This document shows, in pieces, positions 7,199 to 16,117 of a stretch of 39,936 bases of DNA. This DNA comes from Deltaproteobacteria bacterium. GTDB taxonomy: Bacteria > Bdellovibrionota > UBA1018 > UBA923. The notes beneath the pieces were generated by a model. That model was not told the DNA's origin and ran no database searches. It was given only the letters and a program-made list of their open reading frames with translations. Within the stretch, counting starts at the first letter, position 1. Each line of letters starts with the position of its first letter. The DNA is taken from positions 1 to 39,936 of the forward strand of contig JACPKS010000017.1 in NCBI GenBank assembly GCA_016186905.1. The letters run 5' to 3'. Both the position numbers and the translations under genes were made by a program.

Positions 7199-9951
7199 GT
7201 GGAAGTACAATCCAGTGACATGTCCTACGCCGAAAAGTTCAGTTATCTCCGCAGCATCAACATGGGATACATCGAGGAACTCTACGGGCGTTATCGCTCC
7301 GATCCGGCCTCGGTCGACGATACCTGGCGCTTTTTTTTCGAGGGGGTCGAGCTCGGAACCGAAGTTCCGAACGGACAAGGTAACGGCGCAGCGGGTCTTA
7401 TCGACAGCGCCGCGGGAACCGAAGCGCTCAAAGCCGAACTCAAAGTTCTCTCGCTGATTCAGGCATATCGACGCTTCGGAACGGCCGTTGCCGACGTCAA
7501 TCCGCTCTTTCCGCCGCCGCGGACGCATCCCGAACTTGAGCTCGCCACGCACGGCCTTTCGGATGCGGATCTCGATCGCGTGTTCCACGCGGCCGCCACG
7601 ATCGGACTTGCTTCTCCGTCCAAGCTTAGCGGGATTCTCGCGAAGCTTCGCGCCACCTACTGCGGAAAAATCGGGTTCGACTTCGCGCACATCCAAAACA
7701 GCGGCATTTTTCGCTGGCTTGACGCCGAGGTCGAGAAGAGCGCCAAACCCACGTTTACCAAAGCGCGGAAGACGCGCATCCTTGAAACACTCACGCGCAC
7801 GGAAGCGTTCGAGCGCTTTCTTCACACGCGCTATGTCGCGAAGAAACGTTTTTCGGTCGAAGGCGGCGACGCTCTCATTCCGCTGCTGGATACGCTGATC
7901 GAGGAATTCGCCGAAAGCGGAACGACGGAGCTCGTGATCGGCATGGCCCATCGCGGACGTCTGAACGTTCTCACGAATATTTTCGGGAAGAACTACGAGC
8001 ATGTGTTCAACGAGTTCGAGGGAAAGCTCGCGGTCTCCGAGTCGGTGGGCACGGGCGACGTGAAGTACCATATGGGATATTCGTCCGACTACGAAACCAC
8101 GGCGGGCAAGGTGATGCATCTTTCCATGGCGTCGAATCCCAGCCATCTCGAGTTCGTGAACCCCGTCGTCGCGCGCGCGCGGCGGTCGTACCGGTGCAGA
8201 TCCACGGCGACGCCGCGTTCGCGGGGCAAGGGATTTGCTACGAAACCGTGCAGCTCTCGCAGGTGCCGGGTTACGTGACGGGCGGATCGATCCACATCAC
8301 GGTCAATAACCAGATCGGCTTCACGACCTCGCCCATTGATGCGCGCTCGACGGTGTATTCGTCGGACCTGATGAAGATGCTCGACTGCCCTGTTTTTCAC
8401 GTGAACGGCGACCACATCGAGTCGGTGATCTTCGTAGCGCAATTGGCCGCGCGGTTTCGCCAGGAGTTTCGGCGCGACGTCATGATCGATCTCGTTTGTT
8501 ACCGAAAATACGGCCACAACGAAGGCGATGAACCAAGCTTCACGCAACCGCTGATGTACAAAATCATCAAGGGCCACCCAAGCCCGCGCGAGCTTTACGC
8601 GAAAAAACTCATCGAGGAAGCGACGATGACCGAGGCCGAGGTGCAGGCGGTTCTGGATTTCGCGAACGGCAAACTTCAGGCCGCGTACGAGATCACGAAA
8701 GCCGGCAAGGCCGACGAAGGGCACAATGTCTCGGTCTTCGATCGCGTTTGGAAGGGGCTTCGCCACGCGACGGCCGATGATTTTCGCCAGCCTTCCGGAA
8801 CCGAAGTGGACGAAAGGATTCTCAGGGCCATAGGAAAAAAAATCGGGCAGGTGCCCGCGACATTCGCGCCGCATCCGAAACTCGTACGTCTGCTTGAAGG
8901 CCGCGCTCAGCAGGTCGAGCGGGGCGATGCCATCGATTGGGGCACGGGCGAGGCGCTCGCTTACGGCTCGCTTCTTTGGGAAGGCACGCACGTGCGAATG
9001 TCGGGGCAAGACGTCGAACGTGGGACGTTCACCCACCGGCACGCGGTCTTGTACGATTTCAATTCCGGCCAGAAATTCACGCCGCTTAACAACCTGAAAG
9101 AAGGCCAGGCGAAGCTCTCGATTTACAACAGCGTGCTTTCGGAAGCCGCCGTGCTTGGGTTCGAATTCGGCTATTCCAGCTCTGACGCCAATTCGCTCGT
9201 GATCTGGGAAGCGCAGTTCGGCGACTTCGCCAATGGCGCGCAGGCCATCATCGACCAGTTCATCTCGAGCTCCGAAACGAAATGGCAGCGCATGAACGCA
9301 GTCGTGCTGCTGCTGCCGCACGGTCTTGAAGGGCAGGGGCCCGAGCACTCGAGCGCCCGGCTGGAGCGTTTTCTGCAGCTTTGCTCGGAGTACAACATCC
9401 AGGTTTGCAATCTCACGACGCCGGCGCAGATTTTTCACGCGCTCAGGCGCCAGGTGCGCCGGCCTTTTCGAAAACCCCTTGTCATCATGTCGCCCAAAAG
9501 CCTGCTTCGTCATCCCGAGGCGGTTTCGAGGCTTTCGGAATTTTCGGCGATGCCGTTTCGCGAGGTGATCGATGATCCGGCGGGGGTGACGGGAGCGAGG
9601 AAGATCGTGCTTTGTTCCGGCAAGATTTATTACGAGATCGATCAGGTTCGCCGCGAAAGAAAAGTTCTCGACGTCGCGATCGTTCGTATCGAGCAGCTTT
9701 ATCCCTGGCCGGGCACGCAGCTGGAACCCATTTTCAAGAAATACGCGGCGGCGAAAGACGTCGTGTGGACCCAGGAAGAGCCGAAAAACATGGGCGCGTG
9801 GCAGTTCGCGCGCGATTGGTTGGGAGAGATGCTGGGTGCGGATCGGCGCTTGTCCTATGTCGGCCGCGTCGCAAGCGCCGCGCCCGCGAGCGGTTCCGAG
9901 AAAGCGCACCAGAAAGAGCAGCATCGCATCGTGGAGGAGGCACTCAAGTGA
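7199..9951 (+). CDS. sucA: 2-oxoglutarate dehydrogenase E1, interrupted by a frameshift
   Basis: E1 decarboxylates 2-oxoglutarate with thiamine diphosphate and passes succinyl to E2 (TCA cycle). Part one (frame of 7199) runs to about 8170 and contains [10 protein letters not shown] and SNPSHLEF, matching the E1 active-site histidine segments. Part two (frame of 8194, ending 9951) starts in [16 protein letters not shown] and carries the thiamine-diphosphate stretch up to VNNQIGFTT, then [17 protein letters not shown]. In family members about 18 residues normally separate the NPVV and VLPV segments; here only 14 nt (8171-8184, GC-alternating) do, so roughly 40 nt appear lost and the frame changes. 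Start is GTG 7199 or, closer to the family, ATG 7220. The stop overlaps sucB as GTGA. Either a real lesion or a sequence/assembly error. Confidence 0.88.
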
Positions 9952-11168
9952 AACATGACGTGAAAGCGCCGGCTGTCGGCGAGTCGATCACCGAGGTTCG
10001 CATCGCGGGTTGGAAAAAACGGAGCGGCGAAGCGGTCAAACCCGGCGAGGTGCTCATTGAAATCGAGTCGGACAAGGCGACCGTGGAAGTCGCGGCGGAT
10101 TCGCCGGGCGTTCTGACGATTCAAAGGCCCGCCGGCGAGATGGTGAAGATCGGGGAAGTGCTGGGATTCATCGACGACGCCGCAAGCGCGACGGTTGCCG
10201 GCGCGGCTTCCGCGGCGGCCAAGGGCAACGGCGCTCCCGTTTCTCCGGCCGTTCGCAAGATGACGAGTGAGCAGGGGATCGACCCGGCTTCGATCAGGGG
10301 AACCGGAAAAGGCGGTCGCGTCACCAAGGGCGACGTGATCGATCGCGCGGAATCCGGGGCGAAGTCAGCGGCGCAAGCGACCACGGCGCCGGCGTCTTCC
10401 GTGTCATCGGCTCCGTCGCCCGCCGCGCCGCCCCTTTCGCGCGCCGGAGGCGCGACGTACGCCGGTGACCCGCGCGACAAGCGCGTGCCGATGACGCTGC
10501 TTCGCCAGCGCATCGCCGAGCGGCTCGTGCAGGCGCAGCGCACCGCCGCGATCCTCACGACGTTCAACGAGTGCGACATGGGCGCGGTGATGGAGCTTCG
10601 AGCGAAACACAAAGAGACGTTCAAAGCAAAGCACGGAGTGGGATTGGGCTTCATGTCGTTTTTCACGCGTGCCGTGGTCGAGGCTCTGAAAGCGGTTCCT
10701 ACGGTGAACGCGATGATCGACGGCAAGGACGCGATCTATCGCGATTACTTCGACATCGGCGTCGCGGTGGGAACCGAGCGCGGGCTCGTCGTGCCGGTTC
10801 TGCGCGACGCGGGCGCGATGGGCTTTCCGGAAATCGAAAAGGGAATTTTGGCGCTTGCCGAGAAAGCGAAAACAGGAAAGCTTTCGATGCAGGATCTTTC
10901 CGGTGGCACGTTCACGATCAGCAACGGCGGAACGTACGGGTCGCTTCTTTCGACGCCGATCCTGAACCCGCCTCAGAGCGGAATCCTCGGCATGCACAAA
11001 ATCCAGGACCGCCCGATGGCGGTGAACGGTGCCGTGCTGGTTCGTCCGATGATGTACCTCGCGCTTTCCTACGATCACCGGATGATCGACGGCAAGGAAG
11101 CGGTGACGTTTCTGGTCAAAGTGAAGGAGGGGATCGAAGATCCCGCGAAACTGGGCTTCACTGTTTGA
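9948..11168 (+). CDS. sucB: dihydrolipoamide succinyltransferase (E2 of 2-oxoglutarate dehydrogenase)
   Basis: A 406-residue E2 that transfers the succinyl group from lipoamide to CoA and forms the core of the complex. Domains in order: lipoyl domain (1-76) with lipoyl-lysine Lys43 in ESDKATVEV; peripheral subunit-binding domain (about 95-135, [32 protein letters not shown]); Ala/Pro/Ser-rich linker; and the catalytic domain (about 175-406) ending in [17 protein letters not shown], where His and Asp are the acyltransferase residues. The GTG at 9948 overlaps the sucA stop (GTGA) and sits about 8 nt behind GGAGGAGG. Intact, unlike the gene before it. Confidence 0.95.
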   Translation: MKHDVKAPAVGESITEVRIAGWKKRSGEAVKPGEVLIEIESDKATVEVAADSPGVLTIQRPAGEMVKIGEVLGFIDDAASATVAGAASAAAKGNGAPVSPAVRKMTSEQGIDPASIRGTGKGGRVTKGDVIDRAESGAKSAAQATTAPASSVSSAPSPAAPPLSRAGGATYAGDPRDKRVPMTLLRQRIAERLVQAQRTAAILTTFNECDMGAVMELRAKHKETFKAKHGVGLGFMSFFTRAVVEALKAVPTVNAMIDGKDAIYRDYFDIGVAVGTERGLVVPVLRDAGAMGFPEIEKGILALAEKAKTGKLSMQDLSGGTFTISNGGTYGSLLSTPILNPPQSGILGMHKIQDRPMAVNGAVLVRPMMYLALSYDHRMIDGKEAVTFLVKVKEGIEDPAKLGFTV

Positions 11169-11212
11169 CGCAGCTCTCAGCCGTTAGTTAGCAGCCACCT
11201 TTTGGAGGATTC

Positions 11213-12610
11213 ATGGCGGATTTTGACGTGATCGTAATTGGGGCGGGGCCGGGCGGTTACGTGTGCGCGATCCGTGCGGCGCAACTGAAGCTTAAAGTCG
11301 CGTGCGTCGAGAAAGACAAGACGCTCGGAGGCACGTGCCTCAACGTCGGCTGCATTCCGTCCAAAGCGCTTCTCGATTCGAGCGAGCACTTCGCGTTCGC
11401 GCGCGAGAAGATCGCTCAGCATGGCGTAATCCTGAAGGGTATCGAGCTCGATCTTCCCGCAATGATGAAGCGCAAAGACGGAGTCGTGCGAAGCCTCACG
11501 GCCGGCATCGCGGGGCTTTTCAAAAAAAACGGCGTTGCGCATCTCTCGGGCCAGGGCTCGATCAAGGGCGCCGGGAAAGTCGCCGTCAAAGCCTCCGACG
11601 GTTCCACGAAAACGTATACCGCGACGAACATCGTGATCGCCACGGGCTCGGAGCCTTCGCGCATTCCGATCGCCCCGTTTGATGGCAAGCGCATCTTAAG
11701 TTCGACCGAAGCGCTCACGCTTTCTGAAGTGCCCGCGAAACTTCTCGTTGTCGGCGGCGGCGCGATCGGCCTCGAGATGGGATCGGTCTGGTCGCGTCTC
11801 GGCGCGAAGGTCACCGTCGTGGAATTCCTCGACCGCATCGCGGCCGCGTTCGATAAACAAGCCTCGCTTGAGCTGCAAAAAATTCTCGCGAAGCAGGGCC
11901 TCGAACTGAAACTCGCGACGAAGGTTTTAAGCGCCAAGAACACGGGTCAGAGCGTTGTCGTCGAGATGGAATCCGCGAGCGGAAAAGAAAAGGCTGAGGC
12001 CGATTACGTGCTCGTCTCGGTTGGACGCCGTCCGTTCACCGACGGTCTTGGGCTTGAAGACGTCGGTATCGCGAAAGACGAAGCCGGCCGCGTGGAAGTG
12101 AACGAACGTTTCCAAACCGCGGTGAAAGGAATTTACGCGATCGGCGACGCGATTCGCGGTCCGATGCTCGCGCACAAGGCGGAAGACGAAGGAGTGGCCG
12201 TCGCTGAAATCCTCGCCGGCCAGCACGGGCACGTGAATTACGACGTGATTCCGAACGTGATCTACACCTGGCCCGAGCTTGCAGCCGTCGGCCTCACCGA
12301 AGAAGAATGCAAGACAAAGGGCTTGAACATCAAAACCGGAACGTTTCCGTTCATGGCCAACGGCCGCGCCAAAGCGCTCGGAGACACGGAAGGTTTCGTG
12401 AAGATCATCGCGGACGCGCGCACCGATCGCGTGCTCGGCGCGCACATCGTGGGCCCGCGCGCCTCCGACCTCATCGCGGAAATCGCCGCGGTGATGGAGT
12501 TCGGCGGCTCCGCCGAGGACATCGCGCGCACCTGCCACGGGCATCCGACCCTTCCCGAAGCCGTCAAGGAAGCGGCGCTCGCCGTCGATAAGCGGCAGAT
12601 TCACATGTAG
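11213..12610 (+). CDS. lpd: dihydrolipoamide dehydrogenase (E3)
   Basis: A 465-residue flavoprotein that reoxidises dihydrolipoamide with NAD+. Visible: FAD-binding GAGPGGYVCAIRAAQ near the N terminus; the redox-active disulfide in GGTCLNVGCIPSKALL; the second nucleotide-binding fold VVGGGAIGLEMGSVW; FAD motif GIYAIGDAIRG; and the C-terminal interface His-Glu of HGHPTLPEAVKEA. It is third in the operon sucA-sucB-lpd, 44 bp after sucB and behind a strong TTTTGGAGGATTC ribosome-binding site, so it can be translated independently. It may also serve other 2-oxoacid dehydrogenases or glycine cleavage encoded elsewhere. Confidence 0.97.
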   Translation: MADFDVIVIGAGPGGYVCAIRAAQLKLKVACVEKDKTLGGTCLNVGCIPSKALLDSSEHFAFAREKIAQHGVILKGIELDLPAMMKRKDGVVRSLTAGIAGLFKKNGVAHLSGQGSIKGAGKVAVKASDGSTKTYTATNIVIATGSEPSRIPIAPFDGKRILSSTEALTLSEVPAKLLVVGGGAIGLEMGSVWSRLGAKVTVVEFLDRIAAAFDKQASLELQKILAKQGLELKLATKVLSAKNTGQSVVVEMESASGKEKAEADYVLVSVGRRPFTDGLGLEDVGIAKDEAGRVEVNERFQTAVKGIYAIGDAIRGPMLAHKAEDEGVAVAEILAGQHGHVNYDVIPNVIYTWPELAAVGLTEEECKTKGLNIKTGTFPFMANGRAKALGDTEGFVKIIADARTDRVLGAHIVGPRASDLIAEIAAVMEFGGSAEDIARTCHGHPTLPEAVKEAALAVDKRQIHM

Positions 12611-12618
12611 CGCTCGCG

Positions 12619-13368
12619 CTAATTCAGCCAAAAATCCACGACGCGATTGACGGACTGGCCGTTGAGCGAACGCGAGTGGACGAGATAGCGACCGGCTGGG
12701 ACGTTTTCGAGCTCCACGCTGCGTGAAAATTCGCGCTCGATTTGCATGCATTTTCCGCCCGCGATTTCCATGATCGGAAGTACTTCGATCACGTCGCCGA
12801 TGATGGCGACATGGATGTCCGCGAGCCGCATGCAGGAATTCGTGAACGTACCGCTCACGATGAGATTGGCCACGCCGTCCTTGCGAAGGTTCACGCGCAC
12901 GTCGTGCACCGGAGCATAGAGATAATCGTCAGGGTCAGCGCTCTTGGCCATCGCGACCGGAAGCACGCCCATCGCGCTGGGTTTTTCTTCAGTCTCGGCG
13001 ACGACCTTGTACTTGCCGGGTTCGAGGAGGCCAAGGTCGACCGTCTGTGTATATGGCACCGTCATTTCAGCGCACATCGTGCCGGCGTAAATCCGGGCGA
13101 TGACTTTCACGTAAACGATGCGATTCTCGTGATCGGTCCAAGCCGATGCCGAGGCCAGTTTGTGGCAGGTGTCGGGAAGCGATCCGTCCACGACGATCTG
13201 GGCGTTGTCGTTATGGTCAAAGCCGGTGGGGATGAAGACTCGCTCCGGAGCGATCGTGATCGTACGGGGCGGCCTTGGGCCGCCTTCTTGCGCGCGGGCA
13301 GGGCCGGCGGAAGCGATCAGGCTAAACAACGACAACACGGTGACTAACGCGACGCGATTTTTAGGCAT
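12619..13368 (-). CDS. secreted protein with two tandem copies of an unknown domain
   Basis: A 249-residue hypothetical protein with a Sec signal peptide (residues 1-26, ending GPARA). The mature part contains two alignable halves: GSLPDTCHKLASASAW ... GTMCAEMTVPYTQTVDLGLLEPGKYKVV (about 55-130) and GTFTNSCMRLADIHVA ... GGKCMQIEREFSRSVELENVPAGRYLV (about 165-235). Each half holds two Cys at matching places and a closing pattern of V-L-P-G-Y/R-Y, suggesting two disulfide-bonded beta-sandwich units from an internal duplication. No catalytic motif is seen; a periplasmic or surface role is inferred. It converges on lpd (8 bp apart) and is divergent from the RNase H gene. Confidence 0.75.
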   Translation of the reverse strand: MPKNRVALVTVLSLFSLIASAGPARAQEGGPRPPRTITIAPERVFIPTGFDHNDNAQIVVDGSLPDTCHKLASASAWTDHENRIVYVKVIARIYAGTMCAEMTVPYTQTVDLGLLEPGKYKVVAETEEKPSAMGVLPVAMAKSADPDDYLYAPVHDVRVNLRKDGVANLIVSGTFTNSCMRLADIHVAIIGDVIEVLPIMEIAGGKCMQIEREFSRSVELENVPAGRYLVHSRSLNGQSVNRVVDFWLN

Positions 13369-13388
13369 GGCAAAGGCATAACATTCCC

Positions 13389-13456
13389 AAAGGTGCCTGC
13401 CTACTTTTTACAGCGTGCTGCGCTGCGCTATAAATAGTTTAGTCGTCACCTTTTAG
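13389..13456. repeat. degenerate copy of the GGTGCC/GTCGGCACC inverted repeat
   Basis: The left arm AAAGGTGCCTGCCTACTTTT (13389-13408) and the following TACAGCG match the left part of the element at 21859-21886, and the right arm (about 13438-13456, AGTCGTCACCTTTTAG) is an imperfect partner ending like positions 12-20 of the window. It lies between two divergent genes, so it is not a simple terminator. Confidence 0.55.
13407..13434 (+). promoter_or_regulatory. sigma-70-like promoter for the RNase H gene
   Basis: TTTACA (13407-13412), a 16-bp spacer and TATAAA (13429-13434) form a good vegetative promoter reading rightward. The -35 box lies inside the left arm boundary of the repeat element, so the repeat may have supplied part of the promoter. 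Predicted start of transcription is near 13441. Confidence 0.5.
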
Positions 13457-13481
13457 TATTGGAGTTAAGATTTAAGTCGTC

Positions 13482-14258
13482 GTGGGAGAAAAATCCGATG
13501 AATTTCCGGTTCTTGTTTTCGCCGACGGGGCCTGTTCGGGAAATCCCGGCCCTGGCGGTTGGGCCGCGGTCGTGTGCCTTCGCCGCGAGTCGCTCAAGGA
13601 TGCCGAGGTCGTGGAACTGGCGGGATTTAAGGACGATACGACGAATAATCGCATGGAATTAACCGCGGTGGGGAAGGCGCTCCGGCATCTTGAACGCGTG
13701 CCCGGGGCCATCGCGATCTTCACCGACTCTTCTTACGTCATCAACGGCCTTACAAAATGGATTCACGGCTGGAAAAAAGGCGGGTGGAAAAAATCCGATG
13801 GCGAGGTCGTCGCCAACGCGCGGTTTTGGAAGCGGCTGCTTGAGCTGATCGAAGCGCGCGTGGCGGCAGGCCTCGGCGGCGTCGAATTTCACTACGTTCC
13901 GGGCCACAGTGGAGTGCCGGGCAACGAGCGTTGCGACGCGCTCGCGGTGGAGTGCTCAAAGGGCGGCCGGCCCGCGCTTTTCACGGGCCGCTATGGCGAT
14001 TACCTGCGGCGCTTCGGCGTGGATTTATTCGAGGGGATTGATGCGGCCGCCGCTTCCGGAGCGAACGGCGGATCTTCGCCGCCGCCCGCGCGCGGAAAAA
14101 AAGGCCCGCCCGTTTATCTCAGCCTCGTCGACGGCAAAGTCGAGCGCCACGCCACCTGGAGCGAATGCGAAGCGCGCGTGAAAGGCCGCGCCGGCGCGAA
14201 ATTCAAAAAGTGCCGCGATGACGCCGAAGCCGCGCGGGTGATGAGGGAGTGGGAATAG
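13482..14258 (+). CDS. rnhA: ribonuclease HI with C-terminal hybrid-binding domain
   Basis: A 258-residue enzyme cleaving RNA in RNA:DNA hybrids. The N-terminal RNase HI domain (about 8-160) has all four acidic catalytic residues: Asp15 in FADGACSGNPGPGG, Glu59 in NNRMELTA, Asp82 in FTDSSYVINGL and the Asp of GNERCDALA. After a Gly/Ser/Pro linker, the last about 50 residues (VYLSLVDGKVERHATWSECE, then KGRAGAKFKKC and DDAEAARVM) resemble the small viroplasmin/RNase H1 hybrid-binding domain, which in eukaryotic RNase H1 and many bacterial proteins is N-terminal. Here the order is reversed. The start is GTG 13482 with only a distant GGAG at 13461. It is a single gene, convergent with the nucleotidase. 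Confidence 0.9.
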   Translation: MGEKSDEFPVLVFADGACSGNPGPGGWAAVVCLRRESLKDAEVVELAGFKDDTTNNRMELTAVGKALRHLERVPGAIAIFTDSSYVINGLTKWIHGWKKGGWKKSDGEVVANARFWKRLLELIEARVAAGLGGVEFHYVPGHSGVPGNERCDALAVECSKGGRPALFTGRYGDYLRRFGVDLFEGIDAAAASGANGGSSPPPARGKKGPPVYLSLVDGKVERHATWSECEARVKGRAGAKFKKCRDDAEAARVMREWE

Positions 14259-14296
14259 GCCCGGCTTTGAAAATTCATTGACTGTATTGGATGAAA

Positions 14297-16117
14297 TCAA
14301 TCCGGACTGGTCAGCTCAATCCGCGGCATCGCAGGGTCAAAATACTTCGCCGGATCCGCGTTCGGATGTTTCTTGAGATATTTCTCGAGCAGGTCGCGCA
14401 CCCACGTTCCGCTGTAAATACGCACGCGCTCGTGAGGCAGCGGTTTGTAAACGGTGTCTTGGTGTTCGGCTCCGTAAACGAGAAAATCGATCGTCGCCAG
14501 AGTATAGGTGCCCGCGCCGTCGAGCGGCTCGCCGCTCGCGTCGTATACGTTGAGCAGAAGATTTCTCTCCCACGTCTCTTTCTTGCCGTCGCCGTTAAGA
14601 TCGCGATCCCACGGGCCGGTGTCGCTTGCTCGTACGTCGAGCTTGCGAATGCGCAGGCCCGCAAGCGGCGGCATGCCGTTGGCGCCGCTATATGCGATCT
14701 CGAGAAGGCGCAGAAGTTCGGTGCCTTTGAGCTCGATGATCGCGAGACTGTTGTCGAAGGGCATGACTTTGAAGACATCTCCGAACACGATGGGGCCAGA
14801 GGGCAAGTCGCTTCGCACGCCGCCCGCGTTCAAAAGCGCGAAATCGGCATGCGCGCGGGCGCGGCCCTCGTCGAGCAACGCGTCGGCAAGCAGGTTTCCC
14901 ATCGCGTTTTCGGAGAGGTAGCTCCGGATGAACGGCGCTTTGGCCGAGCCCACCGTCCGCGACTTCGTCCGGAACGCGGCCTCGCGATAGGGTTTCAAGA
15001 GCACGGTCACGCGCGGGGCGCGCGCCTTCTCGGGCGTCATGATCCAATCCTCGAAACGCGGCTCGCGCGTTTTATAGAGATGCAGCACGCCGACTTGCTG
15101 GGCGTAGCAGCCCGCCTCGATGACCGGCACCCCGTTGATGATCTCACGCGCGCGAAGGTGAGTGTGCCCCGCGACCACGGCGCTCAAATAACGCGGCGGC
15201 AGCGCATTCAGCAGGGTCAGAACTTCAGCGAGGTCGCCGGGCTCAAGACAGCGCTCACTCCTGTCGCAGTTCAGGCCCGCGTGAATCATGAGAATCGTGA
15301 AGTCGCAGCGCTCATGCGCGCGCAGAAATTCCACCTCGGCGGTCACGATGGTCTTGAGATCGACGAACTTCATGCCGCGGATGAACAACGCGTTCGTGAT
15401 GCGCGGAGTGGTGGGTGTTGTCGCGCCGAACACGCAGACGCGAGAGCCGCTGCGCTCAAAGACCGTACGCGGGCGAAAAAGCGTGCGCTGCCCGAGCGCG
15501 TTGCAGTGGGTTTCTTGCGTGGGGTCGCATTTTTCCGCTGAGTCTTCGGGCGAGTCCTTCACGAAGTTCGCCGAAAGCCACGCGAAGCGCGCTTCCTTGA
15601 GCCGGCGTTTGAGGTTTCCAAGGCCGTCTTCGTTTTCGTTCACTGAGCTGCGGCCAGGAACGTCGGGGCCGTAGTCGAGTTCGTGGTTGCCCATCGCGGC
15701 GGCATCCACGCCGAGCAGGTTGTAGAACTTCACGATGGATTCGCCCTTGTTCAAATTACCCTCAAGCGAGCCTTGGAAGAGATCGCCGCCGTCGAGATGC
15801 AGCGCGCGGCGGCCGAAGCGTTCGCGGAGCTTCGTGACCTCGTTGAAAAGCGCTTCGGCGCGGTCGAGCGTGGAGTGAAAATCGGTCGTCGTAAGAATCA
15901 CGACGTCGCCGTCCGAGCTCGCCGGTGCCGCCAGATCGACCGTCTTCGATGCGCAAGCCGCAAGGCAAAGCGAAAAGGTGGCTGCTAGCGCAAGCGCGGC
16001 AAAATACGACAGGTGTCGTATTTTGATCGCAATGCGGATGAGCGAGCTTGCGCTAGCGAGCTTGCGAGCCAGCAAGCGGAGTGTGGCCGCGCAGCGGCCT
16101 TTGCGCGGCTTGGTCAT
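14297..16117 (-). CDS. lipoprotein 5'-nucleotidase / 2',3'-cyclic phosphodiesterase family protein
   Basis: A 606-residue member of the UshA/YfkN-like metallophosphoesterase family. The N-terminal calcineurin-type domain shows the metal-binding blocks TTDFHS, HLDGGDLFQGS, AMGNHELDYG and VVAGHTHL; the C-terminal 5'-nucleotidase domain (about 375-590) includes LLNAGGVRSDLP and PFDNSLAIIELKGTELL. Residues 36-55 are a hydrophobic signal ending in the lipobox LAAC (Cys55), so it is probably a periplasm-facing lipoprotein hydrolysing nucleotides for uptake. The ATG at 16117 overlaps the rdgB stop as ATGA, which supports this start although it gives a long, basic N-region of about 35 residues. That extension is encoded by nested inverted repeats (15984-16057). 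Confidence 0.87.
   Translation of the reverse strand: MTKPRKGRCAATLRLLARKLASASSLIRIAIKIRHLSYFAALALAATFSLCLAACASKTVDLAAPASSDGDVVILTTTDFHSTLDRAEALFNEVTKLRERFGRRALHLDGGDLFQGSLEGNLNKGESIVKFYNLLGVDAAAMGNHELDYGPDVPGRSSVNENEDGLGNLKRRLKEARFAWLSANFVKDSPEDSAEKCDPTQETHCNALGQRTLFRPRTVFERSGSRVCVFGATTPTTPRITNALFIRGMKFVDLKTIVTAEVEFLRAHERCDFTILMIHAGLNCDRSERCLEPGDLAEVLTLLNALPPRYLSAVVAGHTHLRAREIINGVPVIEAGCYAQQVGVLHLYKTREPRFEDWIMTPEKARAPRVTVLLKPYREAAFRTKSRTVGSAKAPFIRSYLSENAMGNLLADALLDEGRARAHADFALLNAGGVRSDLPSGPIVFGDVFKVMPFDNSLAIIELKGTELLRLLEIAYSGANGMPPLAGLRIRKLDVRASDTGPWDRDLNGDGKKETWERNLLLNVYDASGEPLDGAGTYTLATIDFLVYGAEHQDTVYKPLPHERVRIYSGTWVRDLLEKYLKKHPNADPAKYFDPAMPRIELTSPD
15984..16057. repeat. nested inverted repeats in the nucleotidase leader region
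   Basis: Inner arms AAAATACGACA (16001-16011) and TGTCGTATTTT (16014-16024) are perfect over 11 bp with a 2-bp centre. Outer arms GCTAGCGCAAGC (15984-15995) and GCTTGCGCTAGC (16046-16057) are perfect over 12 bp. Both lie inside the signal-peptide coding part of the nucleotidase gene. They could form an RNA stem or reflect an inserted palindromic element. Confidence 0.6.

Noticed and set aside
7331..7338. T8 run in sucA as a programmed slippage site
   Set aside because: The frame is intact through it; the real frame change lies 840 bp further on and includes missing residues, so slippage here would not help.
8089..9924. 611-codon open frame opposite sucA
   Set aside because: Shadow of the strongly conserved E1 gene in GC-rich DNA; the sense strand has clear family motifs.
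14291..15541. 416-codon open frame opposite the nucleotidase
   Set aside because: No start context or domain; the metallophosphoesterase motifs are on the minus strand.
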